Made by a program: the position numbers and the translations under genes. Shown here piece by piece: positions 18,145-26,035 of a DNA stretch of 64,000 bases. Position 1 is the first letter of the stretch. The number at the start of each line of letters is the position of its first letter. The stretch comes from Psychrobacter sp. JB385. Lineage in GTDB: Bacteria > Pseudomonadota > Gammaproteobacteria > Pseudomonadales > Moraxellaceae. Location of the stretch: NCBI RefSeq assembly GCF_900163785.1, contig NZ_FUKN01000001.1, positions 62,001 to 126,000 of the forward strand, read 5' to 3'. The notes below the pieces were generated by a model that did not search any database, was not told the DNA's origin, and saw only the letters and a list, made by a program, of their open reading frames with translations.

Positions 18145-18247
18145 GCTTGTTTCCTACGTCAGTGCTAACTGCTTCAGGTTCACGGGTGTCTCTCAGCAAT
18201 GGTTTTTGATCGTCTTTAAAACATCAAAAGCAAAGCACCCCGACAAG
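18145..18247 (-). promoter_or_regulatory. TPP riboswitch (thi box)
   Basis: On the minus strand the sequence reads GTCGGGGTGC, a variable arm, then GCTGAGAGACACCCGTGAAC, CTGAAGCAGTTAGCACTGAC and GTAGGAAACAAGC. These are the conserved blocks of the thiamine pyrophosphate aptamer (P1-P5 with CTGAGA and ACC-TGAACCTGA). It lies about 145 bases upstream of the Thi5/ThiY-like start codon. No clear intrinsic terminator follows, so control may act on translation. Binding of TPP should switch the gene off. Confidence 0.95.
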
Positions 18248-18368
18248 ATGGATTGGTACTGCGTCATCATAGACGACTTGTGAGACATGATGCAAGGCTT
18301 CGAGTGGGTTGGCAATGGGGGGTTAATCTCTAGTGCCTGTATTATCAATTTTTTATATCATTAAAAGT

Positions 18369-18402
18369 AAAAAAGCCGCTCATAGCTTAATGATGAGCGG
18401 CT
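18369..18402 (-). terminator. terminator of the large lipoprotein gene
   Basis: Ten-base perfect stem (AGCCGCTCAT with ATGAGCGGCT) and a 9-base loop. On the minus strand it is followed by a TTTTTT run. Confidence 0.85.
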
Positions 18403-18434
18403 AATAAACGAGAATTGAAGATTTCTACATAATA

Positions 18435-20507
18435 TTAAAGCGTAGGATAGGCCGTACGTAAAGCATTCAGGATTTGATTTTTAGCAGCTTCGTTATAAAA
18501 AGCGCAATCATCCTTTTCAAACTCCTTCAAGTTCTCAGACTCTGCGTCAACGAAAGAAGCTGCATAAACTTCATTGTTATAATTCACAAAAGCAGTAGAC
18601 GAATCGTCGTCGCTATTTACATTTTTTACTTCGGCAATCCAAGGTATACCAGCCCATGTTCCGCGTCTAGCATTACCGAAACCTGTTACTGCTTGGTCAA
18701 AGCTTAAGCCCGGTAGTTTATAGTTAAGGCTAATATAATTGACATTAACGCTACCAGTTAAGGCTTTTTTACAACTGGTGCCGTTACTAAATATGCTTAG
18801 TGAGCTTGGTAGGTTATTTAACTTATCAATCACGCTATCAGGAATGTCATTATAAAAGTCGTTATTGTTTTCAAGCGCTAATACCGTCCCTATTTTTTGA
18901 CCAGCAAGTTGAACATCAGTATAAGTGCCCGTCGATACAAATCCATTACTTAAACGTTGTGTATATCTGTTATTAGCAAAAATGGTATTAAGCTGCTCTG
19001 TCTTAATCGCATTGTCTGTGGTCAAAGAGAATCTGAATTGCGGACTGATGCCCATGGTCGTTAATAAAAGTTGCTCTTGGGCTTCAAAATCATCGTAGTC
19101 TTGCTCGACATCGTACAGTGAATTTTCAACGATGTTAGTCGAATTATCGTTATTAGTGCTTAAAGTACTAATAAAGACATTCTCAAGTCCCGTTGCAGTA
19201 TCAGAGTCAGTATCAAAACTGAAATTATAACCAATTAGACCTGCTGTATTTTGTTCTGTTGGCGGTATAAATGGCGCATCTGGTATCGATGGTACGGGTG
19301 TTACAGGAACAGGTGCAAGCGGTAACTCATCAAATATTGTACTTATATCACTGTTATTCAGATCAATTTCACCATTACTCTCGTTAACAGTGTCCACTTC
19401 TATACAATTGCCATTATTGATTTGATAAGTCCCATTTTGTGCCAATGCAGGAATCTGAATAGTGCTAAATTTAACTGAATATGAGTAAGAAAATAAGGTT
19501 AAAGGCGTGTTGAAAGGCACTTTGATACTGAACTTACCATCGTTGTCAGTACCACCAGAGTTAGAAAAACTGCCTCGTCCCTTGATGGCTGCAAAATAAT
19601 CTTTGACATAGGGTTTTTTGGTTTTGCTATCGATCATACAGCCTGTTAATACGGCGTAATACTCGTTGAGAGGGATGTCTAAATTCCATAAGGTAAAGTG
19701 CGATACTTGTCCTTTATAACTACCATCTGGTTGACGAGTAGCGACCCCATCTTTAACCCAAATGGTTTTTTCTTCATCGTAATACCAAAGTGGAATAGAG
19801 GGTAGGTTTTGATCGGTTGTTACTTCAGGATAGACTAAAGTAGCTTGAGCACCTTCTTTTAAGTTAAGCGTTGCCCCTGTAGCAGGGTCAGTCAATTTGA
19901 CATCGAGCACACCAACAGTCACAAGGTTTGTTTGCTGGCTACCATCCTCATTTTGACCAGTAAAGGGTTGCGCGAATGACCGAGCGCCCTCTATAGAGTC
20001 AGGATTGTAGTAGTTGGCAGCAATATTTACAGTACCTGTATAGTCATTACCATCTGCGTTGACGATACTATTTGCAGGAATACTAACTTCAGCACCAGAC
20101 ACCTGTAAGTTATTCACACCAGCATTAGCAGCAAATGCGCTAGTGATCTGGTCAGGTGTCAATGTAATATCAAGATGATGCGCACGTTTAGATTCAATTT
20201 TTACTTCCCGCGCCATCGTCAAATAGCCCAATTTACGCACTAAAATTACCGCATTAGACGCTTTATTGTCTAAATTCAATGAGTAGGTGCCAGCGTTGTC
20301 AGTAAGTACAGATCGTTTGCCCACTTTGACATCAGCACCGACTATAGGGTTACCGTTTGCATCTATTACCGTACCACTAATGAGCTGCTGTTGATCATTT
20401 ATCTCAGTTTCGTTGGGCTGAATAACCGTATCATTGTCGTTATTGCAAGCAGTTAGACTTAATGCCGTGACTAACATGCTGGCAGTTAAAGTATTGAATT
20501 TATTCAT
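18435..20507 (-). CDS. lipoprotein with carboxypeptidase-regulatory-like domain
   Basis: The 690-residue precursor starts with a lipoprotein signal ending LSLTAC (Cys21) and an acidic linker. Residues about 42-115 form a carboxypeptidase-regulatory-like beta-sandwich: ISGTVIDANGNPIVGADVKV, then TDNAGTYSLNL. A second region (about 120-290) has the pattern of CILP/secreted repeat proteins with a WYYDEEKTIWVKDG segment, and another sandwich at about 290-360 (GGTDNDGKFSIKVPF). A Pro-rich linker around 395-420 leads to a C-terminal ~250-residue part whose end resembles the lipoprotein at 856-1791. It is likely a surface or periplasmic protein; the role is unknown. Single gene. Confidence 0.8.
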   Translation of the reverse strand: MNKFNTLTASMLVTALSLTACNNDNDTVIQPNETEINDQQQLISGTVIDANGNPIVGADVKVGKRSVLTDNAGTYSLNLDNKASNAVILVRKLGYLTMAREVKIESKRAHHLDITLTPDQITSAFAANAGVNNLQVSGAEVSIPANSIVNADGNDYTGTVNIAANYYNPDSIEGARSFAQPFTGQNEDGSQQTNLVTVGVLDVKLTDPATGATLNLKEGAQATLVYPEVTTDQNLPSIPLWYYDEEKTIWVKDGVATRQPDGSYKGQVSHFTLWNLDIPLNEYYAVLTGCMIDSKTKKPYVKDYFAAIKGRGSFSNSGGTDNDGKFSIKVPFNTPLTLFSYSYSVKFSTIQIPALAQNGTYQINNGNCIEVDTVNESNGEIDLNNSDISTIFDELPLAPVPVTPVPSIPDAPFIPPTEQNTAGLIGYNFSFDTDSDTATGLENVFISTLSTNNDNSTNIVENSLYDVEQDYDDFEAQEQLLLTTMGISPQFRFSLTTDNAIKTEQLNTIFANNRYTQRLSNGFVSTGTYTDVQLAGQKIGTVLALENNNDFYNDIPDSVIDKLNNLPSSLSIFSNGTSCKKALTGSVNVNYISLNYKLPGLSFDQAVTGFGNARRGTWAGIPWIAEVKNVNSDDDSSTAFVNYNNEVYAASFVDAESENLKEFEKDDCAFYNEAAKNQILNALRTAYPTL

Positions 20508-20941
20508 AATAGAATCTCTAGTATTAAGCGGTATTGTAATTTAAATAAATCATTAAGTAATGTGGGCGAAACCTACAATGTAGGTAATTTGTCGAATAAA
20601 AAATTCTTGTAATAGCTTTTGAGTAGAAATGGGAATGACGTACGCTGTTTACTTTTGTACACATTTTAGAAACATTAGGATTATGCATTATAGTTAAACA
20701 ATAGTCTATTAAAAATATTTGGGTATTTACTGTTTGTTGTTGCGAGAAATTAAGATGACTCTGCTACTGTTTGAGGGACAAAAATGGTAGATACTAAAAA
20801 TATGACATAAAGATGCAAAATTCACCTTGTACCGTTTTTAGCGATATTGCATGATTATTCACCTATATAGGCAGCTATCTTTTGAGAAAGAGTTGTAGCT
20901 GCTCAACTCCTATATCCTCATTAGCACGCGACATCACTTAT
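20508..20941. other. 434-base intergenic region between divergent genes
   Basis: AT-rich region with promoters for the large lipoprotein (minus) and the YbaN-like gene (plus). A small palindrome, CCTACAATGTAGG, lies at 20571-20583. No other structure was found. Confidence 0.4.
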
Positions 20942-21364
20942 ATGACCCATAACAAAAAAGCGTTTTATTATCGTCCAAAGACTAATCAATCCAAAAGTCC
21001 AGCGGTGCGTTGGACATTCGTAATATTGGGCTGGGTGTTCTTTGTACTGGGGATTATTGGCGCGCTTTTACCCGTGATGCCGACCGCTCCTTTTATACTG
21101 CTGGCGGCAGGCTGCTGGGCGCGTAGCTCTAGGCGCTTTCACTTTTGGCTCATCAACCATAAGTACTTTGGTAAGTTTGTTCGTGATTGGGAAAACAATC
21201 ACGCCGTACCTTTATATGCCAAATGGCTTGCAACAATCATGATGGCCATTTCGACCAGTATGTTATTTTATCGTCTGCCTGCCGATATGCTATGGGTCGC
21301 ATGGATTGTAGCTGCCGTTTGTAGTGGAGTAGCGATCTATTTATTTCGCTTACCAAATGCCTAA
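20942..21364 (+). CDS. YbaN/DUF454-family inner-membrane protein
   Basis: The 140-residue product (from ATG 20942; an upstream TTG at 20882 would add 20 unlikely residues) has three hydrophobic segments. It carries the DUF454 signature: FVLGIIGALLPVMPTAPFIL, AAGCWARSS, then FHFWLINHKYFGKFVRDWE. The family is widespread in proteobacteria (E. coli YbaN) and has no settled function; it is sometimes found near haem- or quinone-related genes, which is not the case here. No good ribosome-binding site is visible before the chosen ATG. Confidence 0.8.
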   Translation: MTHNKKAFYYRPKTNQSKSPAVRWTFVILGWVFFVLGIIGALLPVMPTAPFILLAAGCWARSSRRFHFWLINHKYFGKFVRDWENNHAVPLYAKWLATIMMAISTSMLFYRLPADMLWVAWIVAAVCSGVAIYLFRLPNA

Positions 21365-21608
21365 AATAGCTGCAATGAGAGGTAAAAACACTGATAAATG
21401 GGGGCCAGTTACACGAAATATGAGATAAGACTTGCGATGCCAGAATGTTCCCCTTATAATACGTCCAAGCTTAAGAGCAGTTCTGCACCAAATCATTACC
21501 TCGTAGTATTAGTTATAATCCTTCGTTTTAATATTTATCGTTCAGTAGCTATTTGCAAGCGTTATCGGTCACTAGACCATTAATAAATTTAAAAGTAGGA
21601 TTATCAAT
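21365..21608 (+). promoter_or_regulatory. cold-shock gene leader region
   Basis: A 244-base gap precedes the cold-shock gene. A TATAAT at 21514-21519 could be its -10 element, which would leave an untranslated leader of roughly 80 bases. Cold-shock mRNAs of the CspA type typically have structured leaders that sense temperature. AGTAGGATTATCAAT just before the ATG provides the ribosome-binding site. Confidence 0.4.
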
Positions 21609-21818
21609 ATGTCAGATACTCAAAAAGGTACAGTTAAGTGGTTCAACGAAGCTAAAGGCTTTGGTTTTATCGCTCCAGAAACTGGCGCAGACGTTTTTGC
21701 TCATTACAGCGAAATCACTGGTTCAGGTTTCAAAACTTTGGCTGAAGGCCAAGAAGTTGAGTTCACTGTAACTCAAGGCCAAAAAGGCCCACAAGCACAT
21801 AACATCGTTGCTATCTAA
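21609..21818 (+). CDS. cold-shock protein, CspA family
   Basis: A 69-residue single-domain cold-shock protein with the five-stranded OB fold. The two RNA-binding motifs are visible: RNP1 as KGFGFI (residues 17-22) and RNP2 as VFAHY (about 30-34; the usual VFVHF with Ala and Tyr replacing Val and Phe). It binds single-stranded RNA and melts secondary structure in the cytoplasm. It fits a psychrotolerant host, but this protein alone does not prove cold induction. Strong terminator immediately downstream. Confidence 0.95.
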   Translation: MSDTQKGTVKWFNEAKGFGFIAPETGADVFAHYSEITGSGFKTLAEGQEVEFTVTQGQKGPQAHNIVAI

Positions 21819-21840
21819 TTTTTATTAGAGCAAGATGATT

Positions 21841-21872
21841 AAAAAAACGAACCCTCGGGTTCGTTTTTTTTT
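21841..21872 (+). terminator. terminator of the cold-shock gene
   Basis: Stem AAAAAAACGAACC with GGTTCGTTTTTTT, CTCG tetraloop and a long T-run. Very strong. Confidence 0.9.
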
Positions 21873-21906
21873 CGTCTGCATTTTAGAGTAACGATACACA
21901 AAACCA

Positions 21907-21944
21907 AAAATGCCTACAACCATTGCGATGGTTGTAGGCATTTT
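21907..21944. terminator. perfect 17-base hairpin, probable terminator
   Basis: AAAATGCCTACAACCAT pairs perfectly with ATGGTTGTAGGCATTTT around a TGCG loop. It lies 35 bases after the cold-shock terminator. On the minus strand it is followed by a T-rich stretch, so it may end transcription from the YeiH-type gene, or act as a backup terminator. Confidence 0.65.
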
Positions 21945-22020
21945 AAATGTTGGATAATGATAAATAGATCAGACGCAGTGATTTAATGTAGTAAGTTTAA
22001 TATCAAAATGAAATAGCGTG

Positions 22021-22084
22021 CTGGAATAAATTTTTCGCAGCCTCTGTCTGCGAAGGCACAGTAAGCAAGAAAAATTTATACCAG
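22021..22084. repeat. 64-base imperfect palindrome, possible dispersed element
   Basis: The outer arms CTGGAATAAATTTTTC (22021-22036) and GAAAAATTTATACCAG (22069-22084) are complementary in 15 of 16 positions. The 32-base centre contains its own smaller hairpin (GCAG...CTGC). It lies 33 bases beyond the 3' end of the YeiH-type gene. There is no T-run, so it is not a typical terminator. The form is that of a palindromic intergenic repeat. Confidence 0.7.
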
Positions 22085-22116
22085 TTCAGCATTAGAATAT
22101 AATCTATCTATTTTAT

Positions 22117-23220
22117 TTAGAATCGACTATACATTAAGCTGACCAAAATATTAATCAAGCCACCACCAGCGATGAGCCAAACAAACATGATCGCACCCAA
22201 AATAAGGGGCTTGATGCCAGCTTGTTTGATAGCGCTCAAATGAGTGGTTAGACCAAGCGCAAACATGGCCATCGTGAGTAGCACATCATCGAGCATGACC
22301 ATACTACGCTCAAAACCTGTACTCATCGGTACCCAGGTATGTAATAAGACGATTGCAATAAAGATAAAGGCAAACCAAGGAACTTGGACTTCTTTTAGGC
22401 GATTTACGATGGATGGTTGCTTGGTACGGTCAGTGTTATCGCTTTTATTTTTGGTTAAAGCAAAAGATAAAATAAGTAAAAAAGGCGCAAGCATCATCAC
22501 CCGTATCATCTTGGTGACAACCGCCATATTACCAACGTCGGCACTGATAGCATTACCAGCCACCACTACTTGTGCCACTTCATGAATGGTTGAGCCCGTA
22601 TAAATTCCATATTGCTCAGTGCTGAGCCAAGGTTGCAGCCAGCCTAGGTGATGCAGCAGAGGGTAGAGGATCATAGCGACCGTACCGAAGACCACGACGG
22701 TAGCCACAGCGATAGTGACTTTATGTGCTTCGGCCTTGACGACGGGTTCTGCGGCGATGACTGCTGCTGCGCCGCAAATACTTGCCCCTGACCCAATCAG
22801 TAAGGTGGTTTGTCTATCAACCTTTAACCATCTTGTACCGATCCAATACGTGAGTAAAAATGTCGATGTCAATACCAGAGCATCTGTCATGACGGCAGGC
22901 ATACCCACACCCGATACTTGCGTCAAGGTTAGCTTAAAACCATAAAACATAATGGCAAGGCGCAGTATTTGACCTTTGGCAAAGCCCACGCCCACACTTA
23001 AGCGATCAGCCACACTGGGATAAACAGTATTGCCCAACACCATACCCAGCAAAATCGCTAGGGTTAAAGATGACAGTCCAACCACACGTCCAGCCGTCCA
23101 AGTATCGAGACTGGTATCAAGCCACAAACAAAACAAACTGCCGACCAATACCACCACCAGTCCTGCCAAATGGCGATTGGTTGGGCAATAATGGTCAACG
23201 GTTTGAGCTAAAGCATGCAT
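22117..23220 (-). CDS. YeiH-family putative sulfate exporter (UPF0324)
   Basis: The 367-residue inner-membrane protein has about ten hydrophobic segments and the family landmarks GSGASICGAAAVIAAEPVV and YGIYTGSTIHEVAQVVVAG, the latter with the conserved Thr-Ile-His-Glu. Members are annotated as sulfate exporters; experimental support for the substrate is thin. Its divergent neighbour is a LysR regulator 257 bases away, the same pairing as yeiH with yeiE in enterobacteria, where YeiE responds to sulfite. That supports a link to sulfur or sulfite handling (inference). Confidence 0.85.
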   Translation of the reverse strand: MHALAQTVDHYCPTNRHLAGLVVVLVGSLFCLWLDTSLDTWTAGRVVGLSSLTLAILLGMVLGNTVYPSVADRLSVGVGFAKGQILRLAIMFYGFKLTLTQVSGVGMPAVMTDALVLTSTFLLTYWIGTRWLKVDRQTTLLIGSGASICGAAAVIAAEPVVKAEAHKVTIAVATVVVFGTVAMILYPLLHHLGWLQPWLSTEQYGIYTGSTIHEVAQVVVAGNAISADVGNMAVVTKMIRVMMLAPFLLILSFALTKNKSDNTDRTKQPSIVNRLKEVQVPWFAFIFIAIVLLHTWVPMSTGFERSMVMLDDVLLTMAMFALGLTTHLSAIKQAGIKPLILGAIMFVWLIAGGGLINILVSLMYSRF

Positions 23221-23477
23221 GACTGACTGTCCTATTATCTATAATCAAAATAAGCATAAACTTATGATTGGTCAGTATAAAACAGGTCAATCTATAATAA
23301 AAACAGATTAATAAGATAGAAACTATCGATTTTTTGGGTTAATAATATATAATCATGGTGCTGACTCCGCTATCAGTGATTTGGCTCAAAAAATGAAATG
23401 ACGCTATTTGCTCAAATATTTAAAAAATAAATAGTGCAGTGACCATGACTCTCATCAATTAAAACCGTATCGAAACT

Positions 23478-24413
23478 ATGAAAAAGCCGCTACAGACATT
23501 ACCAAAGATCACGCTCAAACAGCTGTCTGTCTTTGTCAGTATTTATCAGACGGGCAGTACCAGCCGCGCCAGTGAAGAGTTGCACTTATCACAGTCAGCG
23601 GTCAGCAGCGCACTGAGTGAATTGGAGTCAAGGTTACAAATGCCATTGTTCGAGCGTGTTGGTCGCAGCCTTAATCACCATCCCAATGCGCATCCCATCT
23701 ATGTACAGGCGCAAGCAATCTTAGGTCAAGCCTTGACGTTAGAGCATTATCATAAGCACCAAGCTGGGCAAATTCGTATTGGAACAAGCACCACGATTGG
23801 GAATTATGTACTGCCATCGCTGCTTGCTAAGCTCTATGAGGTGTTACCAGATGCCAACGTAGACATGTATATTGCCAATACCCAAGAAGTGGTTAGCGAG
23901 ATTGAGCAGTTAAATATCGATATCGCGCTGGTGGAGGGCGTGCCGCGTCCAACCGACATGAAAACCATTGAGCAGCGCGCTTGGCGTACGGATACCTTAA
24001 AGGTTTTTGCCAAGCGCGACAGCCAATGGCTGATAGAGCTAGCAGCCTATAATGATGACAGTGGGTGTTATGAGCTGAGTCTGGAGCAGTTGGCACGACT
24101 ACCATTATTGGTACGTGAGGCAGGCTCAGGCACACGGCAAATTATCGATGAGCAGTTACTAAAGCATTTGCCCAATGCTGAGATTGTCATGGCGATTCAA
24201 CAATCAGAAGCGATCAAGCACATGGTGATGGCAGATATCGGTCTTGGTTGTTTGTCTCAGCATGTGATTGAGACAGAACTGGCAACAGGAACGCTCGTAC
24301 AGGTAAGCGTAGCGGGCATTGATCTGTCGCGGACATGGTGGCTGGTGTGGCACAAAGCCCGTCATCAAAGCCCCATTTGGCAGACCTTTATTGATATTTT
24401 GGCAACCGTATAA
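23478..24413 (+). CDS. LysR-family transcriptional regulator, probable controller of the YeiH-type gene
   Basis: The 311-residue protein has an N-terminal winged helix-turn-helix (about residues 11-70: LSVFVSIYQTGSTSRASEEL, then HLSQSAVSSALSELE) and a C-terminal periplasmic-binding-like effector domain beginning IRIGTSTTIGNYVLP. The domain retains the conserved VREAGSGTRQIIDEQL turn typical of CysB/YeiE-like members. It is transcribed away from the YeiH-type exporter gene and probably binds between them. The intergenic region 23221-23477 is AT-rich with TATA-like stretches, but I could not fix an operator. Confidence 0.9.
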   Translation: MKKPLQTLPKITLKQLSVFVSIYQTGSTSRASEELHLSQSAVSSALSELESRLQMPLFERVGRSLNHHPNAHPIYVQAQAILGQALTLEHYHKHQAGQIRIGTSTTIGNYVLPSLLAKLYEVLPDANVDMYIANTQEVVSEIEQLNIDIALVEGVPRPTDMKTIEQRAWRTDTLKVFAKRDSQWLIELAAYNDDSGCYELSLEQLARLPLLVREAGSGTRQIIDEQLLKHLPNAEIVMAIQQSEAIKHMVMADIGLGCLSQHVIETELATGTLVQVSVAGIDLSRTWWLVWHKARHQSPIWQTFIDILATV

Positions 24414-24431
24414 GTACCAAAAAACCTGCAA

Positions 24432-24466
24432 TAAAAAACGTCCCATAGCAGATGTGCTATGGAACG
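24432..24466 (-). terminator. terminator of the first universal stress gene
   Basis: Stem CGTCCCATAGCA with TGCTATGGAACG. On the minus strand it is followed by a TTTTTT run. It lies between the convergent LysR and stress-protein genes. Confidence 0.75.
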
Positions 24467-24520
24467 CTTTATAAAGTCATATTTTTTATTTAACTGATTA
24501 ATATAACTTACTGGTTTAAA

Positions 24521-24982
24521 CTACTTATGGTCGGGTTTGTCCAATCTTACCACCAAGCTGTCGCAAGGTACGTTTGGTAGGATGTTGTCTGCGGTAGCGC
24601 CGCTGAGCCATGCGGCAATACCATGTCGGTTATGACGACCAATGACCAATAAATCCACCTCATGTTTATGGCAATAATTAACGATGCCTTCACTATTCGA
24701 GATGGCCGTTGTTACCTCAGAATTGACGGCGTGTAGCTCATTGCGATCCAAAAACTGTGCCAGCTTAGCACGCGCTTCTTGGCAACGCTCGTCATCAATC
24801 TGATCGTATAAGCTTGAGGCGGGCACCAGCTCATAGCCGAAGCCAACCATGGTGTCTTTCACAATATGCAATACCGATAACTTGGCATTAGGACGATTCT
24901 CCACGATGCGTTTGGCTTTTTGGGCGACTATATCGGCATCAGGAAGCAAGTCAGTGACCAATAGAATATGTTCGTAACTCAT
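24521..24982 (-). CDS. universal stress protein, UspA family (copy 1)
   Basis: A 153-residue single-domain Usp protein: opening strand YEHILLVTDL, a middle AISNSEGIVNYCHKHEVDLL, then the ATP-site type VIGRHNRHGIAAWLSGATADNIL, where the usual G-x2-G-x9-G-S/T is modified to GRHNRHG...SGATA. It is very similar throughout to the next gene upstream, so the two are a tandem duplication. Its start ATG has a CAAGGAGAAGCAC ribosome-binding site. Usp proteins help survival in stasis and stress; the partner is unknown. Confidence 0.9.
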   Translation of the reverse strand: MSYEHILLVTDLLPDADIVAQKAKRIVENRPNAKLSVLHIVKDTMVGFGYELVPASSLYDQIDDERCQEARAKLAQFLDRNELHAVNSEVTTAISNSEGIVNYCHKHEVDLLVIGRHNRHGIAAWLSGATADNILPNVPCDSLVVRLDKPDHK

Positions 24983-25119
24983 GTGCTTCTCCTTGTGACA
25001 GATGATTCTAACTATAGCACTACGGCAAGGTGCTGTGAAGTAAAGCTTGACTGTCTTTAGTCTGTCAAAGCGACAGCATTCATAAACGACAGACTTAGTT
25101 ACCTAGTGAGCAGTACCAA

Positions 25120-25581
25120 TTATTTTTCTACAGGCTTATTAAGCTTAACAACTAAGCTATCGCAAGGAACATTTGGCAATATACTATCCGCAGTGGCAGT
25201 CACTAACCAAGCGGCGATACCATGACGCTCATGACGTCCAATAATAAGTAAATCAACGTTTTTTTTATGACAGTAATTAACGATACCTTTACTGTTAGAG
25301 ATGGCAGCAGTTACCTCAGAATTAACGGCTTCTAGCTCATTGCGCTCAAGAAAGCGCGCAAGTTTAGCACGTGCTTCTTGCCACTTTTCGCCATCAACGT
25401 CGCCTGTGAGGCTGGACGCAGGGACAAGCTCATAACCGAAACGTACCATGTCATCTTCAACGATATGCAGCACAGACAGTTTGGCATTGGGAGCGCCAGC
25501 GAGGATACGTTTGGCCTTTTGGGCAACCAAATCAGCGTCGGACATTAAGTCAGTGACCAATAAAATATGTTGGTAACTCAT
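25120..25581 (-). CDS. universal stress protein, UspA family (copy 2)
   Basis: A 153-residue Usp protein, using the ATG at 25581 because AAGGAGCTGCTC precedes it; an in-frame ATG 30 bases upstream lacks this. Its sequence runs parallel to copy 1 (YQHILLVTDL; SNSKGIVNYCHK; IIGRHERHGIAAWL). The promoter-proximal sequence CTTGTGACAGATGATT is also shared by both genes, so coding region and control region were duplicated together. The two genes are 138 bases apart with their own upstream regions and may be expressed separately. Confidence 0.9.
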   Translation of the reverse strand: MSYQHILLVTDLMSDADLVAQKAKRILAGAPNAKLSVLHIVEDDMVRFGYELVPASSLTGDVDGEKWQEARAKLARFLERNELEAVNSEVTAAISNSKGIVNYCHKKNVDLLIIGRHERHGIAAWLVTATADSILPNVPCDSLVVKLNKPVEK

Positions 25582-26035
25582 GAGCAGCTCCTTGTGACAG
25601 ATGATTTTCACTATAACACTACTAATGCCCGCTGTTAAGTAACATCATTTAATCAGATAAATCCGCTAAAAATATTTGGGTTTAATATCTAGCGACTTTG
25701 ATACCATGGCTTTCTACCTTATCTTTTAGAGCGTGTCTTGACTTCTCAAACGCTTAGCCCCATCTAATACCGTTAGGGAAATTCCTATTAATGGATTAAC
25801 CATGCCATGACATATACTGCTATGACATACGAATATTACCCAAAATTTTTGCATTGATTGATATCAATGACAGATAAAACGATTTATCTTGTAACCATTA
25901 TTTTTTATTCATTATCTGGTACATATAATTTTTATTCATGATTGGTTTTTATTCAAGTAAAGTAAAAGACGTGCAATGTTGACTCGAATCTCACGCTGAC
26001 ATTTACTCAGATAAAAACACTCTATAAGGAACACT
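25582..26035. other. 454-base intergenic region between divergent genes
   Basis: Holds the promoter of stress-protein copy 2 and that of the M16 protease. Three copies of TTTTTATTCA occur at 25902-25911, 25929-25938 and 25946-25955. AAGGAACACT directly precedes the protease ATG. No RNA gene was seen. Confidence 0.5.
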
